In this document: piece after piece, positions 34,601 to 45,021 of the stretch
Numbering within the stretch: the stretch's first letter is position 1
Layout: each line of letters opens with the position of its first letter
DNA from: Hyperoplus lanceolatus
Lineage: Eukaryota; Chordata; Actinopteri; Uranoscopiformes; Ammodytidae
Length of the DNA stretch: 64,000 bases
NCBI GenBank assembly: GCA_026929865.2
Contig: CM049402.1
Span: forward strand, 14,613,501-14,677,500
Reading direction: 5' to 3'
Notes under the pieces: generated by a model
What the model was told of the DNA's origin: nothing
Seen by the model: the letters and a program-made list of their open reading frames with translations, nothing else
The model's database searches: none
Made by a program: the position numbers and the translations under genes

Positions 34601-37600
34601 AGTAATGTTACAAAAATGACATTTGTTAACAGTTAATTAATGCTTATTATTATATTAAGCAACTGTTGGTTCATGCTTAATTAATGGGTTAACTAAGGTT
34701 AATATAGGATATTTATAAACATTACATAATGTAGTAATTAATACCTTAGTTAACATGAATACCATTAGTAAATGCTTACTAGACACATTAGTTAACAGTT
34801 AACTAATGGTTAGTTAAACCGTATTAAGCATTAACCAACCATTAATTAATGTACCCTTATTGTAAAGCGTTACCGGTTTTTCAATCAGATTGCTAATCAA
34901 ACTGGAAATGTCTCCGTTTTCCCCCTTTTCTGGGGATGTTCCTCGTTTTGATCTCGGACGTCTGGTTACTTATGCTATATCATATCAGAATCTTCTATGA
35001 CTGTTAAGCCCACTATGAATATTAAAACACGTCGAAACTTGTGCCGTGTATCTTAGCTACATGTATGATCTTTGCAGCAAAGAAAACCGCGTGAAAATCA
35101 GTTTGGTATTTAATGAGATATGATTTCTCGTCAGCGCCAATAGGCAGTAGCGGCCAACGCGGCGTCTATGATACACTTCACAAACGGTAATAACCGGAAG
35201 GAGACGGCACGCAGTTAAGTTAGTGTGTGTGCAAACAGAACATTTCCTGTGCGCCTTCACATTAAAAGCCTGTTACTAGCCAAACGTGAGTTGACTTTTT
35301 TGAAGCCGGTAAGAACAGGGAGTTCGCGCTTCACAGCCCTGCAGTGCGCTAGCTTGAAAATCAACTGCTTCAGCTGCAGAGAGCAGTCAACAACAGTAGT
35401 CTATTTAAACAAAGTTTGAAATAACTGATAATAAGCCACTGAAGAACTGCTCCCAACACATTCACAACAACCTATGTAACTTATCCTAAATTGTACCAAT
35501 ATGTATACTTATTTGTTTAATAGGCTATATGTTTTAAAGTTAGGTTTTAATTAACAGAAGGACATTTACCAAAAAAAAATATTATTATGAATATAATAAT
35601 GATATGTATATACAAAAAATATATAGATATTAATTTTATGGGGAGAAATAATTCTGAATCATCAAAAAATTGCAATTGGCAGGTTAGATTATTTTGTCTA
35701 AATTACAATCAGTGCACCCCTATTAATTTTTCTACAATTATTACTGCACACACTAGGATATGACATTAATTGAGAATTTCAAATGAGACCAAGATGACAG
35801 GCTAAAAGGTAATTAGAGCAAAATGCATGGGTTAAGGTTATGCAAGTTTTCGATCATACGTGTGCTACTGAATTTATTTTTGTGCTACTGATTTTTTTTG
35901 CTTGCTAGCACCAGTTCTACCACCTAAAAAAATAAGCGTACAGCCCTGCATTATGTAAAGTTATTTCCCATGTCTAATATATAAATAAAATAGTACACTA
36001 TACTATTGCTTATATACTACTACTACTACTATTGCATCAACTGGTGGGCTACTATATACGACTAAATTACGAGAGGAGGAATAAGTAGGCCTACTAAGAT
36101 CTTAAATTAAAAAATAGCAATAATGCAGTGTTAATACTAAGACCTGAATTACTTTTTTTTACTATAGCACATACGTATTAGCATCATCAACATTTAAAGT
36201 AGCACAAGTAAAAGTGCTCATTTTACAAAATTGCACATGTCAAAACAATATGTATTATCCTATATTATATTAATGGATTATATTTTTTGTTGCATTGCCT
36301 GTGTTCTGACATTTTCTGCTCCCTTGTCAGATTTTGCTACCTATCAGAAAATGCTACCCTAGGTCATTGGTAGCGTATAGACAATTACCTCTATCAAACG
36401 ATGCACCCACTACAGAATCACGTTATTTACACCACTACACACAGTGTAGCCTACAGTGTAGGAATATGGGGAGCATATTTTGATGATGTTAGTGTTAGAT
36501 GTTAGCCTATATCAAATCATGCTACCCTATCAGAAAATGCTACCTTACTCTCTATCAAACGATGCTCCCAGTAGGCCTACATAATCACGTAATTTTACAC
36601 CACTCACCCACACTGTAGGAATATTGGGAGCATATTTTGATGCTGATTTATAACATATTTATTGAAGATTTCAGGGGTACAGTAGGCTTAGTGAGACCAA
36701 TTGTCTCTATCAAATAATGCTCCCACTACAGAATCATGTTACTTACACCACTACTCACCCCATGTAGCCTACACTGAAAACTTGGGGAGCATATTTTGAT
36801 GCTCCTTCATAACGTTATTATAGATTTAGTAGGTTATAATGTGAGATCAATTGTCTCTATCAAATAATGCTCCCACTACAGAATCACGTTATTTTACACC
36901 ACTGCCCATGTACACCCCCCTCCCCCACCACCGACGAAAACTTTTCCGAGTCTGGTAAAGTTATCACATAGAAAAGCCTATCATTTTATTTCTATATTCA
37001 GCAGCAAAGCCAGTGGCTACATGCACAATTGTACATGCTCACAGGTCAAAAGGCACAATTTAAACATGTGTAGCATTACGCAGTTAAAAACATGTTTAAA
37101 GAAAATACTCGCAGCCAAAAAGGTAACAGAATGTGATGGCTGCTCACGCAGGATTATTATTTTCGGAATGCGCATGCGCAGAACCACTAGGGAGCAAAAT
37201 CTGACGGGTAGCAGAAAATGACAAGTCACCTGCATCACTTTAGTGTTGCAGCCGGTGGGGATCATTTGTACTAGCCTACTTTATATAGCCTACTGCTGGG
37301 TAGCTTTACCAAAAATTATTCATCATAATGTACAAGTTGATTTATAATCAAATTGTGCAAAGTAGGCTAACTAAAGCTTTAAAATAAATGTAGATTAATA
37401 AAAAATAATAATATGTATCTAACCTATACGTAGGCTTATTACTAGTTTAAAGCAGGGTTCGACATAACGTATAGCCCGATGGCCCGGGGCCAGTAAAATC
37501 ATATGCAGGCCAATCACAGTTCAGTATCTTTTTGTAGACTACGTCATGGTTCATTGAAATGCACGTTGAGAGTCGGAATGAAAGCAGTGTTTATTTAAGA

Positions 37601-38529
37601 CTCAATATAATAAACCTAATATAAAATATATTTTTTTAATGAAAGGCCAGTGGACAACCGATGCGTGGGCGTTTTGTTGCAGTATTTGCATCAAAGCCCC
37701 AATGGTAATACTAATGAGAGGCTTTATTTAAACGCTGTGAATGCGTCTCCGGTGATTGTGTCGGTTGTAGACAGAAACGAACGGATGGACTCCGCTCACT
37801 GTACAGTTCCTATAGTCGCGCAGTTTGGCACTGTGTTTTCAGGCTCGACACATTCAATCAGATCGCGGAAGTCTTTCCCATTGAAATCGCTAACGGGGAG
37901 AATATCCCCGGTTATTATTTTAGCCACAAACCACAGTTCAACTGCGCGGCGGCTCACTCGCTGGCGAGATCACACGGTGAAACGCTGCTGTGATCGGACG
38001 AAGGCATTGTGTGTTTCTAAGGTGATTTAACGTCATAGTCTTAGACGAGCGTTTAACTTATGCTGCATATTTTGCACTGCATTGTTTTTTATCAATAGTT
38101 TGAAAAAATGGTCCCACACCGGACTCTTATGTGAAGCTGACACTTCATGAAGAAGTGACACTCCTGCAGCGCGCTCACGACCAGACGTGAACTCGTACAC
38201 GGTGAAATCTCCCATTAAAAAAAACGGCATAACCCACTGATTTTCGGATTTCTATTCAACTTGAGCGAAAGTGGAAAACCGGTCATTCGGTCGACACATT
38301 TACATCCCTAATGCATATAGAGAAAGTAATAAAAACAGCCTACCACACCACAAAGAATGATCAGACCTTCATCTCTTATTTTTTTTTTATGTTTAAACTA
38401 GGGCTGTCAAGTGATTAAAAAAAATAATCTAATTAATTACAGGCTCTGTGATTAATTAATCTAAATTAATCGCATACTTTTATGACACTTTTATACCTGT
38501 TTATAAACAGCTGTATAGCCTACTACAGT

Positions 38530-38587
<58 letters not shown>

Positions 38588-38688
38588 CTCTCGTAACTTC
38601 TGTCTCCACAACAGACAGCGCTGCACTGTCACAGATGCTTATGCCGATTCATTCACCATCGTCGTACTCATAGGCAAAAATATTGAGA

Positions 38689-38725
<37 letters not shown>

Positions 38726-39977
38726 ACGCGGACGACGAGACGCTAGCAAACAAAATTGAGACACGGGGAGAAAGATTGAGAGATACTGTTTTGAACCTAG
38801 CCTACATTGTTGCACCCACTAAATCAATAATGCACAGACACTGGCTGCGTAGAATAAAGTAATATGTCTTCCTACCTTCATGCTTATTAAACCGTCCATA
38901 GAGCCCTCGGTCCCCTGCTTCTCTCTTTACTTTTCTCCCTTTCACCCGCGCGGGCTGTGTCTGCTTCAGGTGCAGCTCGGTGCAGCTACGCACCACTTTT
39001 GCACCGGGTCAAAGGGCATTATAGAAGTGCGATTAATCTGCGTTAATTTTTTTAATCGCGTTAATTTTTCTGTGATTAATTAATCGAAATTAACGCGTTA
39101 ATTTGACAGCCCTAGTTTAAACATGACTTCTGCAGGTGAACTATTCATTAAACTGCCCAAATTCAAGAATAAAAACAACCATCAAACTACTGGACTTTAA
39201 AATACTGGCCCACTCTTTCAACATACTTTCAGTTGTAGGCTTCTAATTCAATATGTTTGCCTGGTTTTATATTATGTGTATGAGCAATATCAACATTTCA
39301 TATAATTAACTAAAATAAAAATAACCAAATCTAAAGGGAATATCTATACTGTTACAGTATAGATATTCCCATTAGATATGGTTATTTTTCAAATACAGGT
39401 ATTAAAATTATTGACACTAAATTATGAAGAAAAAAAAGTGTGTGCAGGGCCAGTGAAAATATACAAGGGGCCAGTAAAACTCGGATCCACTGGCCCGGCG
39501 GGCCAGTAGGAAAAAAAAGTTATGTTGAACCCTGTAAAGTACCTCATAGTTGTTGCAGTACTTGGATCCATCCCTGTAATTTAACACTAGTCTCATCCTG
39601 ACACAGATAACTCGCTGAGCCATGCAGAACAGGGTCAGTAAACATTGGACTCACTCGTCGTGTCGTCCGTGCAGATAAAAGAGACACCTCCAGCCCTGCG
39701 CGGCACCATACAGCACCGTGAAAATACCAACAAATGTGGCGAACTGACAGGCGGCTGGTGGGCCCCACTGTTGCACCACCAAGTGAGAGACGTCCCCGGG
39801 CTGCGTCGTCAACTCGCTCCGGCTCTCCGTCCTCCAGTAGCCGGTAGAGAAGAGTGCACAACGGCCTTTGAAGGCAGATCCGTTGAGAGCCATAGGGACG
39901 ACCACCAGCAAGCCCGCCGCGATGGACAGGGCGTGAGCCGTACAGTGGGCCAGCAGCAACCGCCGGTTCAGTTCCAT
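22601..39977 (-). CDS. tmem179b: Transmembrane protein 179B
   Basis: Four coding exons on the minus strand: 39655-39977, 26458-26595, 25977-26055 and 22601-22798. All borders are GT-AG and phases agree, giving 245 residues (human about 219). Four hydrophobic segments are visible: about 15-33 (SIAAGLLVVVPMALNG), 76-100, 111-137 (FLTVLLSLCVLFLSGGASVI) and 182-203 (SLWFVTALWLTQSILAFLRL). The GSAFKGRCALF block after helix 1, the SCVESQ and FYSELSLAQ blocks in the second lumenal loop and the Pro-rich cytosolic tail follow the TMEM179B pattern. Molecular function is not established for the family. Intron 1 is about 13.1 kb and holds LINE pieces, the 6.2 kb foldback, several hAT-like elements and a perfect hairpin. 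Intron 3 (22799-25976) holds a LINE and a Tc1 element. Spacing to the neighbouring hnrnpul2-like gene fits human 11q12. Confidence 0.88.
22885..24390 (+). mobile_element. LINE with ORF1 and 3' tail, internally deleted
   Basis: The open frame at 22958-23707 encodes a coiled-coil protein (heptads about residues 12-115), then RDVILTGLDI and AVILKFVSRKHKINLL blocks like the RRM and C-terminal domains of LINE ORF1 RNA-binding proteins. Near 23660 a frameshift breaks it: the continuation WTRDGRIFIKMNGATPEEAK is in another frame and ends in EEDLDQFRRDED. No reverse transcriptase follows. The 3' UTR includes GGGGGCGGGACCCGATAAGC and ends in an (AAAT)n tail at 24357-24387. The same 3' UTR occurs inverted at 31095-31734. 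It lies in tmem179b intron 3. Confidence 0.8.
24748..25926 (+). mobile_element. Tc1-type transposon, decayed, with SINE insertion
   Basis: The ends are TACACTCACCGGCCACTTTA and the inverse, flanked by TA duplications (24746-24747 and 25927-25928). Fragments of transposase are readable: an N-terminal helix-turn-helix part (25178-25374, GLSISETADLLGFPLTTISR), the middle part in a different frame (25337-25621), and KNHAWSDESRFQLR after a stop. Much of the catalytic C-terminus is deleted, leaving a long inverted subterminal repeat (TCCCCATTCTGATGCTCGGT pairs with 25166-25190). It is inactive by sequence. Confidence 0.85.
24781..25062 (-). mobile_element. tRNA-derived SINE inside the Tc1 element
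   Basis: A poly(T) run at the left (minus-strand tail) and a tRNA-like head at the right. On the minus strand the head reads GACTGTGGCTCAGTTGGTAG (A box) and GGTTCGATCCCCGCC (B box), followed by GTCCTTGGGCAAGACGC. It interrupts the left Tc1 terminal repeat, so it is younger than the Tc1 insertion. Confidence 0.8.
27060..27455 (-). repeat. Fragment of an interspersed element shared with 34.9-35.9 and 49.0-50.7 kb
   Basis: Bases 27070-27120 (GAGTCCACCCTCCACTTTGG) are the inverse of about 50606-50655, and 27150-27450 are the inverse of 34960-35180 (for example AACAGTCATAGAAGATTCTG). The three copies appear to belong to one family with CAGGGCTGTACGCTTA at the other end. No coding capacity is seen. 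It lies in tmem179b intron 1. Confidence 0.6.
27990..28232 (+). pseudogene. LINE reverse-transcriptase C-terminal fragment
   Basis: The open frame contains the FSCSAPNSWNALQSNLKI block, the typical C-terminal end of L2/CR1-like LINE ORF2 proteins. No RT core is upstream, so it is a 5'-truncated copy; AT-rich 3' sequence follows. Confidence 0.65.
31095..31734 (-). mobile_element. LINE 3' end inserted in foldback F2
   Basis: The minus-strand frame around 31510-31720 encodes FSISVKGIKLWNGLDE, a LINE ORF2 C-terminal motif. The 3' UTR carries the inverse of GGGGGCGGGACCTGATAAGC and an (AAAT)n tail at the low-coordinate end. It interrupts the F2 inner arm between AAGGTGTTA and GTGAGATGATATAG; the uninterrupted partner is at about 30515-30560. 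The 3' UTR matches 24240-24390. Confidence 0.8.
32957..33180 (-). mobile_element. LINE 3' fragment with (AAT)n tail in foldback F2
   Basis: An (ATA)n run at the low-coordinate side and, on the minus strand, the LINE-like block LPPDIRNSDSISLFKSKLKT. It splits the F2 right arm between GATTGATGTA and TTGTACTTAG; the intact arm sequence is at about 29288-29315. Confidence 0.7.
33222..34265. mobile_element. Element with AGGGTGTATTCACACATG ends, inside F2
   Basis: The terminal inverted repeats are TTAAGGGTGTATTCACACAT at the left and ATGTGTGAATACACCCTAA at the right. It is about 1.04 kb and non-coding as far as can be seen. It interrupts the F2 right arm; the uninterrupted sequence is at about 29255-29275. 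Superfamily open. Confidence 0.75.
34955..35950 (-). mobile_element. CAGGGCTGTACGC-type element, copy 2
   Basis: The right end reads GCGTACAGCCCTGC, the inverse of the left end of the 49.0 kb copy. Long stretches match 49012-49572 and 50391-50660 in inverse orientation (CTTTTAATGTGAAGGCGCAC, TAGCACCAGTTCTACCACC). CAGGG ends are common in hAT elements. Non-coding. Confidence 0.65.
36300..36910. repeat. Degenerate tandem repeat, four units
   Basis: Unit of roughly 140-200 bp repeated about four times, marked by CTCTATCAAACGATGC, CACTACAGAATCACGTTA and GGGGAGCATATTTTGATG. Unit length varies. Non-coding; it lies in tmem179b intron 1. Confidence 0.7.
38399..39114. mobile_element. hAT MITE with 8-bp target duplication
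   Basis: Termini TAGGGCTGTCAA and TTGACAGCCCTA. Perfect 8-bp duplication GTTTAAAC at 38391-38398 and 39115-39122, itself a palindrome. Both subterminal regions are rich in GATTAATTAATC and AATTAACGCG motifs. Contains (TC)n at 38535-38584 and (CA)n at 38691-38721. Non-coding. Confidence 0.88.
39318..39388. repeat. Near-perfect 35-bp hairpin
   Basis: Left arm 39318-39352 and right arm 39354-39388 are inverted copies with 33 of 35 positions paired and a single unpaired centre base (GGGAATATCTATACTGT facing ACAGTATAGATATTCCC). It lies in tmem179b intron 1, about 270 bases into the intron as transcribed. Confidence 0.85.
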
Positions 39978-41125
<1,148 letters not shown>

Positions 41126-41955
41126 TAAATAGACATTCAATCAACATAAAACATTTACAATGAAATAATGTTTCTGTTCTTTGCTAATATAATCAGCTGC
41201 TTCAGGGTCATTGTTTTCCCATCCTTTCTGCATCCCAGCCACTTTTACACAGAGATTGCGGCATATTGACAGAACAACATCACTCCAATATGCCGGCTTT
41301 GCTTGCTTCTGTGTTATTTAAACAGAACCAAGCAACGCCGGCCTGCTGGCGCATCAGTAGCCCCTTTTACACAGCGTTCCGGAATGAAAGAGGTGCTTGT
41401 AAACAGCGTCAGGTGTGACGTAAACATTTAGCGCCGCGTGTGAACAAGATTGCTAACTGATGAACCAACAAGTCAAAGTTCACCTTTACGCTGATGAGAA
41501 TTCAATTGAATAGTCCTACTTGCAGAAATAAATTAATCATATTTGTTTTATTGTTATTTGTTTTTACAATTACAACCCATATGTTTTGCTTCCCTTGTCG
41601 TTGTTTAAATTGATATGTAAAATGTGTGCATGTGTTTGTTTCATCTTGTATATTATCAACAAAAAACAATAATAATGATTTTAAAAATGATTACACTTTG
41701 TGATGTTAAATCAATAAAACATGGTTCTCATAAGTGGGCCTAAAACAAATGCATTTGGTTATTTATGTTTTTGTTTAGATTAATGTTTCCATGGCCTTTC
41801 ACATGCAACACAATCAAGAGATCACATGTTGTTTGTAATGATGTTATTGGTTACAGGCTCATTTATCCCCTATCGCTCGCTACGCTGTATAAACTCTTTG
41901 CTATGGCTATATCATAAATGCCTTAAAAGGAGTAATACATACAATCTTAATTAAT

Positions 41956-42002
41956 CTTTTGATTTTGCAGTGTTACTAACAATAACACAGCAAAATCAAA
42001 AG
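41956..42002. repeat. 20-bp hairpin with 7-base loop
   Basis: CTTTTGATTTTGCAGTGTTA (41956-41975) pairs with 41983-42002 at 19 of 20 positions. Weaker pairing extends a further dozen bases on each side. Could be a tiny MITE or a structured RNA; there is no transcript evidence in sequence alone. Confidence 0.75.
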
Positions 42003-42224
42003 ATACATTAAGGAAACGTACCTTGTGAAATCCACAGGAGCAGCTCTGTGGTCCCCCCCAAAAGGGTAGCCTGTCCTCTCTGCTGAAAAGGACACTTCTC
42101 TATCTGTAACCAGTTTTAGTATAGGCTAGCTATATTACTATGTGTCCAGTTATACATTTGTAAGTATTTAATTCCTTAGAACACACATTTGCTCTTATAA
42201 TTTACCTTTTCATAATGATGGTGG

Positions 42225-42369
42225 CATTTCGATCCAAGGTTGGTTGTTCGATCCCCGCCCGGCCACCTGTGTCATGGTTGTTGTGTCCATGGGCAAGACT
42301 TGAACCACGAACCCTGTAAAGCGTATTTGAGTGCCTAGGCAATAAAGCGCTATATAAAACCCATCAATA

Positions 42370-42414
<45 letters not shown>
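42225..42414 (+). mobile_element. tRNA-derived SINE fragment with (AT)n tail
   Basis: B box (GTTCGATCCCCGCC), the GTTGTGTCCATGGGCAAGA motif and the tail AATAAAGCGCTATATAAAAC, followed by (AT)n at 42367-42414. Same SINE group as 3072-3355 and 24781-25062, in plus orientation; the A-box head is degraded. Confidence 0.7.
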
Positions 42415-42416
<2 letters not shown>

Positions 42417-43785
42417 CTTCTGCCGTGGAGCAGGTATTTTGCCATCAATGGCAGGTCACCTGTGTCTGCAAAGTGCTGTAGGCACTTTAGCCAGATGGAG
42501 TCATCTATTGCTTTGTGGGATTTGGATGGCATCTCTAATATAAAATAAATCAAACATTAAAAGGTAGATAAAAATATATATAGTAGGCCTTTAGACCCAA
42601 GTACAGCCATATTAATTGCAAAATCTCTAAATCCTGCCAGTAGTCCAATTCAAAGTATTCTTAATGTATATTTTCTAAATTATAATGACATAGGCCTGCA
42701 GAAGCTGTGTGTAGCCATACTTCCAGCTGATACATGTTACTGTTGGAACTGTTACCAAAGTATGCCTATCTAAAAAGTCAAAGCTATCTTAGTACGACGA
42801 TCACCTATTATAAAGCTGAAGATCATAGGTGATCACTCTATGGCAACAACACTGGCAACTTTGACTTTGCCACCTGTTGTGACAGGTTAAATTGAATCGG
42901 ATTTTGAATATATTCATTGCCATGCATTCCAATATTATTTTATAATTTCAGTGACAGCAGTTATAGGTAGGCTAATATAAAGGTTTATTACAGCAGTTTG
43001 CCTATGTTTATTTTGATGCACTTGTAATTACCAGAAAGATCCATCAGGGGGGAGCGTGTTAATTTTGAGTAGGTTAATGCCGTACGACTTTGTTTCCTCT
43101 GAGGAAAGTTGTGTCCGCTCCTTTCTTTATAGGTACCGTCCCATGGTCCGCTCATTATTCATCTTTCACTTAAAATTACCCCCACATTCAGGTATGAGTT
43201 CATGATAATAATTGTATATACTTTATGCTATGTTAGATACACTGTACAAGTGCTCGGAGTATGATTTTGCTGTCCAGTTTTGTTGTTTATTGTCGAGTAA
43301 CCTGCCAACGATTATGCTAAATACTTACTACTATACTACTATACACTTAGTAATGGTAATTTGCACGAGCCATTGCCTCTCGCAGAACGCCCAAAACGGC
43401 AGTGTGGAAACCTCCGTCAATGCTGATTGAAAGTGTATAGGCTCTTGGTTATATTGTGAAAGTCTTAGTTATGGCTATATAGGCTATATATATATTATGT
43501 ATTCATGTCTGATTGTAATTGTACCTTTTAGTCTTTCCATCAGTCTTGGTCGAGCTTTGTTTTATTTTGCACCTCTGTCGTTGACAGTTAATGTGTCTGA
43601 TGGATAGATAGCTTATGATTTAATGCCGAGTTAGGTATGGCCACAAATATGGACTTGGCTCTGTGATTCATGGTGGCGGGGAAAGATGGACATTGCCATT
43701 AGATTGACCTCTGAAAGAATGAACTCGGCAATTCATTGGCCCGTGAAATATGGACTTGGACATTTCATTGGCTGTAGAGTTGGAT
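42415..43785. other. Intergenic stretch, nothing recognised
   Basis: AT-rich sequence between the SINE and the repeat cluster at 43.8 kb. No gene, RNA or paired element ends found. Confidence 0.45.
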
Positions 43786-44325
43786 GTAGCCTGCCTGGCT
43801 CCGTCCGCCTACCTACCTACTTCCGCTCAAATAAAGGTTGAGTTCCGAATCGCATACTTTCTACTATAGGCCTATAGTAGCCTATGTAGCAAAAAAAAAT
43901 TAGGATGTCCCGATTCTTGTGGCCAGATTTAGGATGGTTAGAAGTACCCGGATGTCCTACTTCATGCAGCCAAGATTGTTAGTGTTGAAAAGTGCATCCT
44001 ATTTGGCCGATTCTGACCCACAATCCAGTGCGCACGTGAAGTGACGTAACATCGACGAAGCCTCCATATGAACAAACGGGGATGCGACGGATATAAAAGC
44101 AAGAGGCAAGATCAAGGTGCAATGTTATGATGAAATAAGAGAGAAAAGTATGTCCTAATAGTATGCCTACTGCATCCTAACTAGATTATTTTTATCGTTG
44201 GATGTAGTATATAGAATAGCAAAAAGAAAGAGTATGTGATTCGGAACGCAACCTTAATTTTCCCTTCAGTAGTCTTCTGCCATGGTCTTCTGTACAAATG
44301 AAATAAAGTATGATGGTCTGGATCT
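43786..44325. mobile_element. TAGCCTGG-family element split by a MITE
   Basis: The left part (TAGCCTGCCTGGCTCCGTCC) and the right part (TTTTCCCTTCAGTAGTC, CTTCTGTACAAATGAAATAA, GTATGATGGTCTGGA) match the 21.7 kb copy; the middle of the family is deleted. The MITE at 43836-44253 lies between them. The right end is truncated. Confidence 0.7.
43836..44253. mobile_element. MITE family with TTCCGAATCGCATAC ends (copy 2)
   Basis: Runs from GGTTGAGTTCCGAATCGC to GATTCGGAACGCAACC. The interior is nearly identical to the 1.5 kb and 49.6 kb copies in inverse orientation. Inserted in a TAGCCTGG-family element. Confidence 0.83.
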
Positions 44326-44372
44326 CGTCAATTGATTGGAAGTGATATACAGACTTACAGGAAAAACAAACT

Positions 44373-44445
44373 TGCCGAAACCCGGGATCGAACCAGGGAC
44401 CTTTAGATCTTCAGTCTAACGCTCTCCCAACTGAGCTATTTCGGC
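44373..44445 (-). tRNA. tRNA-Phe (GAA)
   Basis: A 73-base intron-less tRNA gene on the minus strand. The acceptor stem pairs GCCGAAA with TTTCGGC and the discriminator base is A. The anticodon loop is CTGAAGA with anticodon GAA. The A box (TAGCTCAGTTGG) and B box (GGTTCGATCCC) are intact, and a TTTTT Pol III terminator follows within about 12 bases (44362-44366). The sequence agrees with the canonical vertebrate tRNA-Phe as I recall it, so it is probably functional. It sits between the 43.8 kb repeat cluster and hs6st2, transcribed away from hs6st2. Confidence 0.95.
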
Positions 44446-45021
44446 GATGAAATGTATAGTATGCATGCCGGATTTATTGAAACAGAAAAACGGAATAATA
44501 GATATAAATAAGAATATATACTGATTTATTAATAAGCACTCAATTTCTGAAAAGGTGTCAGCCAGGAGTCAGGGGAATGTTATGCTATGGACTGTAGAGT
44601 TCCCTGAGAGTTCCTCACGATGACGTCATTATCACGCCCATATTCACCGCAGAGGCTGCTGGGAAGAAAGGTCAGGAATCGACTGGAATCGACACGGATT
44701 ATCCGACGCAAGAAAAATCATCGCTTTGTGCAACTAACGCTGACTAATACTGCGGGCAAAACTACTCCACTATTTAATGTGACACGTGTGCTTAATGTGA
44801 CAAAGGTGCTGTCTACAATACAGCAACAACTAGAGTAACATATCCTACATTTTTTGGAGACTCAGTAGACACTGGGCTAGCTGCTGTTAGCAGGCTATCC
44901 ACTGCATTGTTATTGTTTTTGCCTCATTTGGTGGCCCTACAAACTGTGTCCTCCAGGGTCCCCCAGTCGAGGCAAGGGGCTCGGACTGCCTGAGTGATGT
45001 TTTTCTGTCTGTCCCGGGAAA

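Larger units (their letters stand above)
28652..34874. mobile_element. 6.2 kb foldback element (F2) in tmem179b intron 1
   Basis: The ends are GGTAACACTTTACAATAA and the inverse, with a perfect 8-bp target duplication GGTTTTTC (28644-28651 and 34875-34882). The left arm (28652 to about 30475) pairs with the right arm (about 31790-34874) at high identity once later insertions are removed. The arms contain about 135-bp tandem units marked by GTGACCCTTATTGTAAAGTG. An inner inverted pair (about 30495-30645 and 31005-31094 plus 31735-31790) continues the palindrome. Later insertions are a LINE end (31095-31734), another LINE end (about 32957-33180) and an element at 33222-34265. No transposase was found. 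It shares ends with F1. Confidence 0.85.
37453..39534. mobile_element. hAT-like element with CAGGGTTCGACATAAC ends
   Basis: The left end CAGGGTTCGACATAAC pairs with the right end GTTATGTTGAACCCTG. Subterminal GGCCAGTAAAA and GGCCCGG motifs recur at both ends. About 2.1 kb, containing the younger element at 38399-39114 and a hairpin at 39318-39388. No transposase recognised. TAAAG occurs on both flanks, but a full 8-bp duplication is not seen. Confidence 0.6.

Noticed and set aside
37650..38030. 126-codon open frame as a gene or hAT transposase
   Set aside because: No transposase or other motif recognisable; lies inside a non-autonomous element.
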